From Trichostrongylus colubriformis (lineage: Eukaryota > Nematoda > Chromadorea > Rhabditida > Trichostrongylidae): a stretch of 64,000 nucleotides of DNA. Both the position numbers and the translations under genes were made by a program. Numbering within the stretch: position 1 is the stretch's first letter; every line of letters begins with the position of its first letter. The stretch lies in the NCBI GenBank assembly GCA_963978905.1, contig OZ022257.1, positions 54,764,873-54,828,872 on the forward strand, written 5' to 3'. Shown here piece by piece: positions 26,501 through 35,500 of the stretch. The notes under the pieces were generated by a model that ran no database searches, was not told the DNA's origin, and saw nothing but the letters and a program-made list of their open reading frames with translations.

Positions 26501-29500
26501 GTTGTATCTGAACTATTCATCCATTCGTCAAATAATTACTTAGGTGTACGCTATTTTGCCTGATTGAAGCACTTACCTTTCTCCTCCAGACAGTCCGTCA
26601 ACTATAGTTTCCACAAAGTGATCGGCTCGATCGGTATTGACTCCTACATTTAACGACCGTGCATCGTTTGGATTGTTCTAGAAGTGAAATGTGAAAATAC
26701 ATGATCTGTAGACTTATAGTCAGTCAGGTGCGCTTTGTAGCTCAAAGACTCTGTATACGACGATGTGGCTGTTTGTTAAAAGTGAAGATATAAACGTGTA
26801 GTGTCATAGTAGAAGCAAGTTGTTCTATTTGACTCTCTGTGGATGTGTTTTTAACACTTTTCTTCGATGCCATATCGATCGGGATCGCGTGGATCTGAGA
26901 TGTGTTGCAGTCATGTGCAGCACGTGACGCGCTTACTTGGGGTGGAGCGAGGGCTAGTGAGGTCAGCGTAAGGCTTTGTAAAGAGGCTAGTACCTTCACA
27001 TATAGTTTCCATTGCTTCGTCCATATGCTTATTTGCGTTTGGTGCTTCCCACAAGCTTCTGCACTCCCATTTCCCCATTCCCTACGCCTTTCAAAATTTT
27101 TATATCTAAAGCCGCAATCATTCTGCGATTTGGTGGTTTTGCGATTCTTCGATTTTGCGGCGTCGCTTTTTCGCACGCGATACTACCACCTTCAGATTGT
27201 GCAATGCCACAAGTTCGCGTGCGAAAGTGCGACGCCGCAAAATCGCAAAGTCTGACGGCGGGTTTAAGGAGGTTTTCATTTGTAAGCCACCGTGCCAGTA
27301 GCAGTACTAACACCAGTGCAAGTATGTGGGACTATCTTTGGACTTTATAATAACGAAGCTTCCATAGAAGGCCTTATAAGGATCCCCTGCACCACTGCGA
27401 AATCGTCAGTTTCACTGGAGTACAACCCCGTCAAACCCCAATCAGCACACGTTCGTGTACGGATCGTGAACCGTATATGCTCAGTGAAGTACCGAAACTT
27501 TTAAGCCGGTCATCCTCTTGGTTGGGCAAACATGGCTGGGCACTACTGAAGCGAGCAAGAAGCGCACCAAAACACTGTAGCACCAAGACCAGTCGGATTC
27601 TTCTCGCGATCCTGTTTCTGTTATTATGTATTTCTCGGCTTTATAAACACTGAAGCACGAGACGTCATCAAATTTGAAGTGGACCAGTTTGGTTTTACGT
27701 CGTAGGGATGACAAAGTGGTGAAAAAGAAGTAAGAATTGGGAATGAGAGGGGTAGTACCGTGAGTGGTTGCCCTAATGGTGTTAAGTAATGATTTCAGGT
27801 TTTTAGAAAGGAGAAATGATTAATTATGGAGGAACAGGGGCCGAATGACCGCCATTGTGGAGCCAGTCACTGTGAAATGTAAGCTGAAAGCCGTTCAATG
27901 TCAGGGTGCGTAGCAGGGTGGAGGTCGACTGCGAATTTTCGCGCGGCCGTACGCAGCGAGTGCGAGTTGTTTGTAGTTTTATCCGTTGAATAGCAACAAC
28001 CACAACAAACTTCTGGAGCTCCCAATCTGCGATCTTTGAAGGTCCCCCACGAAACCAGGTCACTACACACCGAGCGGAATTCCAACCGACAGCAGCAAGT
28101 CGCTGACACCGCGAGTGCGACGCCGTGAAGCGAAAATTCGATTAGTCGACCTCGACCCTGCCACCCTGTATAGCAGACCCCCGTGTGCAGCCCTTCTCTC
28201 TCCCTCTCTTCCCCATAGGCGTGAGGATCATTTGACTGCGTATCACCGCCACGTCTCACAGATCCGCAAGACTTCGATCAGCACTTATGTAGCGTAAAAA
28301 ACACGTTCGCGGCGAAATCGATAGAAGCAAGGGACAGATCTCTTGAGTTTTTGACCAGTGTGTTTCGATCTGCCACCTTACTCGAAACCTCTGCTTTCAT
28401 CTTCAATTTGCGGTCGAATTATCGTCCCTGCTGACTTGATCAGGGTTATCTCCACGTTATGAGTCGCACAGAAGTGCCATATACGGTGATCATATGTATA
28501 GTTTTTTATTTATTCGCTATTCAAAAATTTAGTACCTCAGATTTTATGTCCACAACATAATGCGTTAGAATACCATTGGGTAACGCTGGTGGTAGCCACA
28601 TGAGTTGTGCCGAATACGGATTTAAAGGTCGAGCTGCAAAACAAATAAAGTGGTGGAAACGGTAACAGAAAAGCAACCAAACGACAAAAAAAGCACCTGA
28701 AAGAGAAAGAACCGGTCCAGGTTTATCCTGCATGGTAGAGAATGTCAACTGTCGAATGGTGCGTGTAGATGAAAGGCAATCGGAAGGACCCGATGAACAC
28801 GTTATCTGAATAGAATCGATACTTGATAGCCTAACCAAGTACTATGTGACATGGCCCAGGACAACTTAGATCTGGGTTTCGTTCAAAAATGAATTTTGAG
28901 GTGCTGATGAGCACACTGACGGTGCCAAAACCACTGAAAACAGAGTGAAGGCCCCGTTTTCATGTGGTGAAAATTATTCGTAAAGCTTTCTAGCCACGTT
29001 AAGAGCTCAAGAGTTCAAGAGGCGTGGCTTGTTAAAGTGGGCGGGGTGGGTAGAGAGACGAAGACTGATCGACTTGAGCGCCTTTCGGAGCATTAGAAAC
29101 AGCTTAAAAAGCACAGATCTCGCTCTACCTTTTCTCTCCATGATTTACTCTGCTTTACGTGATATTCTTTTTTGTTTATGTTCTATGATGGATCTCCTCC
29201 CTCCTACGATTTTTACTAATTCCGCTGTTTCACTGATAGTTATACCTTACTTTAGCAGTTTTCCTCTTCAGCCATTCAGCTCATTTAAGGTTGATAAGTC
29301 AATCTCGGAACGCAACCATCACCTCTTCCTCAGTACAGTATTACAGTACTACAGTTCCGAGTGACGGAACTTTTCGCGCTCTGTACCATGAAATCTAGAA
29401 GGACTCATAGTTTTCATAACAATTTTCAGATATCTTAAGCTATCCTTGGCTTTCAAGGCCCTGACGAAGGCGACAAGGCCGAAACGTTAGCCAAATAAAG

Positions 29501-32500
29501 TTAATCAACGTCTTGGTTACGGCTTCAAAAAGAAATATATACGAAATTTTTAAAAATTTTCTACTAAATACCTTAACGTTTGTGTATATTTACGATCCAT
29601 GGGTCACCGGATTTTGTTTTGGGTTGGCCACGTCACAGTGGTGCTTACCTTGGAGTTCACAGTGTACTTGTGGAAGGGACGCAATCCATTAAGTTCGATA
29701 GGCGTAAAATTCTGTGATTGAGCCTTTAAAGTCTTGTCGAGCACCACATGGGAGTGCATGTCCAGCACGACAGCGTTCAGCGAACATTCTTGATCGACCT
29801 CTTCCTGTAACAAGGAATCAAATGGGCAAAAACGGTCACGTAGCTTTCAGAGCGAACACTCACGAAAGAGATAAAAGCTGCGTGAAGAACGGCAGAACTT
29901 CGAGTGACGTCATGGACGGAGATATTTACCGGTGGAGCTGACATACGAAAATAATCGTTGTACCTGGATTCCGAGACGATACCCGACTTGGTTACTGTGA
30001 ATATTTGGACCTAAAATAGGGAGAGCTCCAAAAAAAAAAGGCAGAAAACAAAACGTCAATTAGTCGTTCTATCAGCTGTGCTGTCTACCTTGTAGCAGGT
30101 GCCCTTCTTCAAAGATCCCACAATGAGTGGAGATGCGTCAAAAGGATCTCCCTGTAAACGACTCCCTTTTCCAAGACCATCAGCCGGAAACAGTCGCATT
30201 TGGAGTTGAGAATTCGGACCGACCACCTGGAAGGAACATGCTCACCTAGGATATTCCTTAACTTCCCGGATCAATGTCTTACCTTGTTCCATATATCTCG
30301 CAATCTTGACATGAAAACATCACTTTGAGGCCACGAGAGCTTCACTCCGCTTTGTGATTCCTGCATGGAAAGTACTTACATGGCAGCGTTTGAGAGGTCA
30401 ATAAGGTGTCAAAATTACCTGAAGACTGAGACCGAAACCATTCATGTCGAATGCTGGTGTCAAGACGACACTTCGATGTAGCTTAGTGCTGGTCACATTC
30501 TCAGCAATTGTAGACAACGTGAATTCGAATCGCTCTCCCGGGAAGAGTGGGAGAAGAATGGAGCAACTGAAATTTTTGACATATCGCCTTATAGGTCCAC
30601 CGCTTGCGATGAGTGACTCACGAGGGATGGTTGATATATTTTAAGGTTTTTGCGGATCAATTTTCCTCCCACTGGGTGCACATGCTTTGCTGCCAGTGGG
30701 TGAGTACACTTATGACAAAAAATCGCGTGGCCGCCCGCGGCGAGTGCGTGTCGTTCGCAGTTTCATCTGTTGAAACATGAACAACAACAACAACATGAGC
30801 GAACCACCGAAGGGTTGGCCACGTCAGTGTGGTGCTTACCTTGAAGTTCACAGTGTACCAAAGGGTTGGCCACGTCAGTGCTTCCAAACTGCAATCTTTG
30901 AAGATCTTTCACGGTACCAGCCTATTGCGTCTTGAGCGTATTTTCAAACGACACGTACCGATGGCGTCGCGATTGCGACGCCGTGAAACGATTTTTTGTC
31001 ATAAGTGTACACACCCGCTGCCAGTGATCGCCGAGTGGATTGGTATTAGGGTCTAATCAGCGTTAACTATCCGAGTGAGACGGAAGGGGGTCATGTTCCA
31101 GTAGATTGACGCACTCGTTTTTGTTTGGATTTCCCATCTGCTCTCACATGGGAACAGGCGCGGTTTTTTCTTGTCCCACTTTTTTTAGGGTTGTAAGGAC
31201 ACTACCACCATACGTGAACTCGATGAGATCGAACAATCGATAGAGTCGTATTTATGAAGAAATTGAAGTAAAGCGGTCGTTACTCGGTAGTTTTCAGTTC
31301 GACTTATGGTGGACTCTGATGAAGGCCAACAGAGGCTATTTCTGACCACACCTGTTACCCCGAGATAGTCATGTTCACCTACGAAACCGGTTGAATCACC
31401 TCAAAGAAACTGAAAAACCACTGGTTCACCCTCAAGGCTGAAACATTTCCATTTTCGGATGTTAAAGGAATCGTACACGGAAAACTGAGTTTCCGTGTTA
31501 CCCCTGTATTTATTTTGCATCTGCTTAATAAGGGAGGCATGCAAAGTTTCAAACGAAAAAGTGTGAATCCGGCAAAGGTGCAGCTCCTAAAAGTAACGGC
31601 TGAGAGGGAGAGACCTTCGAGTAAGTGCCCGCCCTGTCGTCCGCCACAGTCGGTGGTGCATAGTGGGGAGAAAAATATTACGTAACCAACCCCACTCCCG
31701 TCTCCAACCAAGGCGGATGGAGGAACAGGGCACTACTCGAAGGCCCCGCTCCCCCGGCCATCACTTCGAAGAGCTGTGACTTGTCGGATTCTTAATTTTC
31801 GCGTGAAAATTTGCATGCGGCCTTTATTGAGCAAACCCAACATAAAAATAGGGGTGACAAAAAACTCATTTTCCGTGCACGATTCCTTTAACTGCGAATT
31901 TTCTTCAGATTTCATCCAAAGACCAGATTTATACGCACTAAGCTTGAGAAGTGCTTCATGCAAATTTTGGTAGTTACCTTTTATTGCCGTCCTTCTCTTC
32001 TACCTCGCCATCGTCTTCAATAGTTTCCAGTGTCTCACTCACAACCGACACATGACAGCCGTCATACTTCGAGTTTGGTGACAAATCGAATATCAATCGA
32101 TACTTCCCTTTCGCGATATCAGGGAAAATCTGAAGGAAATCTGTGTATCTATCAAAATTTGAAAGTCTTCCGACTGGATCAAATACTCATAGTCTGACGG
32201 TTTCGGCAGGGTAACATTATGATATTCGTTTGTTCAAAGCTCGTTTTACGCTTCAAAGAGGACAGGCTTTGTCTGGATCACCACTAGTGGGAGAGCCATG
32301 GGAGCGTTTTGACCACACCCCTCCAACAAGGGGGCGTGGCTTCACGCTATCCTACCAATGACTATTCAGAAGACTCTTGCCACCTAATGAACGTGGAATG
32401 TGTCTCTATCCCGCATAGTTTATACTGACCCGAAAATCCAGAGGACTGGACGGTCGAACGGTGTAGGTCTTGATTGTTTCCTCTGACAAACTCTTCCCTT

Positions 32501-35500
32501 TCTTCGCCGCCACACCAACTGCATAAACCGTCCCAGGGACAATACCGTCGCAGAGATGAACGGATCGGTCCTCTCCGGGAAGAGTCACCTGAAGTTGATT
32601 GAGTTATACCGCTTACTGAAATGCCAAAAAGAATGCTGATACCGACCGATAGGTTCAAACTTGCTATTTGTGGTCGATATCGAATGAGGAACGAGTCAGC
32701 GCCACTGTTGGGTGAAACCTCCCAGTCCACACTCAGACAGCTACCATTTTCGGCCAACTGTAGGCTCGATACGGCACTAGGCTCTGAAACATTTCTCAGA
32801 AATGAAAGCATTCGAGAAAAGTCACCAGAAATCACCAACTTGTGGAAAGTGTTGTTGACCATGGCCGACTTTTTAATCCTGATTTCACTCCAACCACTTC
32901 CACAGAATAATCCCGTCCAGGATTGAGATTTCCTGGAATTGATGGGTATTTTCGTAGATTAGGCTTTGGGTAATCGTTTACCAACTGTTGACTCACCTAG
33001 GTAAACCTCAAGATTTTTTTGATCAGGAATATCGAGCACTTCCAGTACGGGATAGCTCTGCTCAGGTTGTAGTTGCCGATATTCGATCAGAAAAGAGTCC
33101 TAAAATTTGTTCCCTTGAACTTTGATCACGTAATCAAAGCGAATTTTCGAATTAAGTGTTAGAAAATCTGCAGGTATTACAGAAAGAGAAAAATGGGATT
33201 CTCGTGATAGGACCCAAACCTCATGGGGCGTTAAGGCTACAAGGAAATGAGGAAAAACATCGGTACTCGTAGCTTTTCTGACGTAAAGGTAGGATATATA
33301 ACGAAGTCCACGCTACAAATACGACCCCTGCTGTTCTATCGGGGGGGGGGGAGGGAGGAGGGGCTCACCCCAAAATCGCCCTGTAATGAATGGAAATTTC
33401 GACACAGTGTTGTGTGCGTTGAGATATGGTAACAATACCCCCCTCCCTCTCAGCACGTCTTCAACCTGGCTGTTGTTATAGTGGACAAATTCAATAAGCG
33501 TCCTCTCTCCCTCTTCCAACCAAAGTACGATCCCCTATCGAGTTTTCCTTCACCCTCAATGTACCTTGCGGAGGCGATTGGTAGCGAAAATAGTGCGATG
33601 CTACTTTTCTCAATGCTTTGTAGGTATTATCCGTCGGTCTGATTGTTAGCAGCGGGCAAAGTACACCACTTGAATGCTCAAGTACCATTCAATCATGGAA
33701 AAAACCAAAAAAAGGCTGAGAGGTAAAAGAAAAAATTGAGTGGGACGGGAGACACCAAATAGTCCTTGAGAGAAGAAAGCAAATAGAGATGATGGCCAAG
33801 AAACTTAATCATCTATAGAAAAGTAAATCATAGATGTGAAGAGGTGAAGCTGGTCTTAGAGAGATGGCAAGTGAGTAGAACGGTGTCGTGCAAGTGTGTC
33901 CACAAACGTTGCGAGTAGTAAGGTCACCAGAGATGCGTGGCGGGCAGTTCACCGTGGAAAAGACTGAGTTAACCTTACTTATCCTCATAAGACTAAAACT
34001 TTATATTGCGGGGCTGTTAGACCCTGTTCATACTTTGCACCGGTGGGACATGGGTGCATTCACAGGCAGCGAGACAGAGTGACATGGGGGAGGTGCGGAG
34101 ACAACGCATGCAACGAGACAAGATGGCACGGGAGGAAACGCAGAGATACGCAGCCACGCTCTGCCGCCGTTACCGCAGTGTATGAACGCGGCCTTGCAAC
34201 CTGCATTTTTACCCAAGGATATACCGCCCCAGGAAGATAAGTCGACTAATCTGATAATTGCGAATTGTGCCTTTAAAAATTTTAAAGAGCCGCCGGCACC
34301 GCGCTGCAAAGTATGAAGGCGGCCTGAGATTTAGGAATGCCACAGCTTCGCTTTGCGGAGACACGATTTCGCAAAATCGCAGAATCGCAAAGTATGAGGG
34401 CTACTCAGGCTCAATCAATGTCAGAGACCAGGATCAGTGCCTCACCTGGAGAAATTTCTCGTTCTTCACAGCTCTCAGAGTGATGTTGTGCATGGTGATA
34501 TCGGAGTCTTGTGTGGTAAATAGCGGTACTCGTGGATTCATAGTGATCGCCTCCTCCTTGATTACTGATGAATTTTCACCCCGACGACCAACGATGGATA
34601 TACTGAAAAGGCAGATCAGCTTATTGTTCTCTCTCTAATTATCTTGATAGAATTTTCTGTTGTGTATAATTAATAAGTTGAAGTTGAAATAAAGGAGAAG
34701 GGATAAAAGCAAAGTGAAGTTTGAAAGGAATGCTTAGTCCGTACTTTCTTACTGTTGGGATAGAACTGAATAGTGGTTAGTAGCTCTTCTACTCATGAAA
34801 GACACCGGGAGCTGGCAATTTTGGCCTACGGTTGGACCTACCGTAAAGTTTGCAGTTCGTTAACTTGCAGACATTGCACACACGCACTTCGCTAGGATGT
34901 CAAAAATTCATTCAATGAAATTTTTCACCATGAACACCTTTTTTCTTACCCCTTCTATTATTCTTCCATTCGTTAATTCACTTGATGCTGTTTCACTTGC
35001 TATCTCGCCTACTGTTCACTTTGTTCTTGTTTCACTTACTATAATATTTCACTTCATCATGAATGAGTGAAATACATCCCACGAGACAACGAATGACATT
35101 TTCTACTCGAACCCGAACAGGTTACGTTGCAGTTCGATGAGATGCACGGGAGATGCGAATACAGGCCACAACGCCGCGCTTACGGATCCGGGTTTCTCCG
35201 CCGATTACCGCTTTAACCCATGAATATTTGTTTCAGAACGGTCATTTCTTCCTATTTTCCTCTTTCTCCCGACCCAACCCGGTTCCTTTGAGTACCGTGT
35301 GAAGATCGTGTTCCTATCACCCGGATCTCTCAGACCTTTTTCCTGTGGTTTTCTGGGTACTTACTGTTAGCTGCAAACTGAAAAATGAGCTGCATAAAAT
35401 TCGTTGGCAGAGCGCATTGTAGTCTGAATCGCTTTCGGATGTTGATAAGGTTCTTATTGAAATTGTTGTGCGTGTACATACCAAAAATGGTTAGTATCCC

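Larger units (their letters stand above)
17432..28805 (-). other. dep-1: Exons for the membrane-proximal ectodomain and last FN3 repeats
   Basis: Exons 28805-28697, 28633-28536, 26677-26577, 26507-26419, 25185-25071, 25011-24933, 24826-24734 and 17585-17432, all phase-compatible. They encode a clear FN3 repeat ([20 protein letters not shown], then WLPPALPNG, then [20 protein letters not shown]). Next is an FN3-like segment starting [10 protein letters not shown] and passing through [19 protein letters not shown]. Last is a membrane-proximal part with [32 protein letters not shown] and [12 protein letters not shown]. The two cysteines near CEDL and CNGP may pair, which is inference. The 7.1-kb intron 17586-24733 splits the last two exons. 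Confidence 0.9.
28806..33676 (-). other. dep-1: Exons for central FN3 repeats of dep-1
   Basis: Exons 33676-33554, 33099-32997, 32932-32840, 32783-32647, 32588-32430, 32129-31978, 30566-30419, 30360-30283, 30226-30089, 30010-29983, 29937-29864 and 29804-29649. FN3 hallmarks are seen repeatedly: [89 protein letters not shown] and [15 protein letters not shown]. Weak points: the start of exon 33676 was chosen for phase (acceptor ..cttgag), and donors at 32839 (gttggt), 32646 (gtcggt) and 32429 (gtcagt) are unusual. The 28-nt exon 30010-29983 is forced by phase, because the stronger-looking donor 19 nt downstream would leave a 26-nt intron and break the frame. Confidence 0.85.

Noticed and set aside
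29964..30010. Longer version of the 28-nt dep-1 exon using donor gtacaacg
   Set aside because: It would leave a 26-nt intron before the next acceptor and break the frame; the upstream donor gtatcg gives a 50-nt intron and continuous FN3 sequence.
35380..35430. Exon-like segment (acceptor ..gattcag, donor a|gtaagtacc) between dep-1 exons 37530 and 34602
   Set aside because: No reading phase fits both neighbours, while joining 37530 directly to 34602 gives an in-phase FN3 motif (KYSISIVG).
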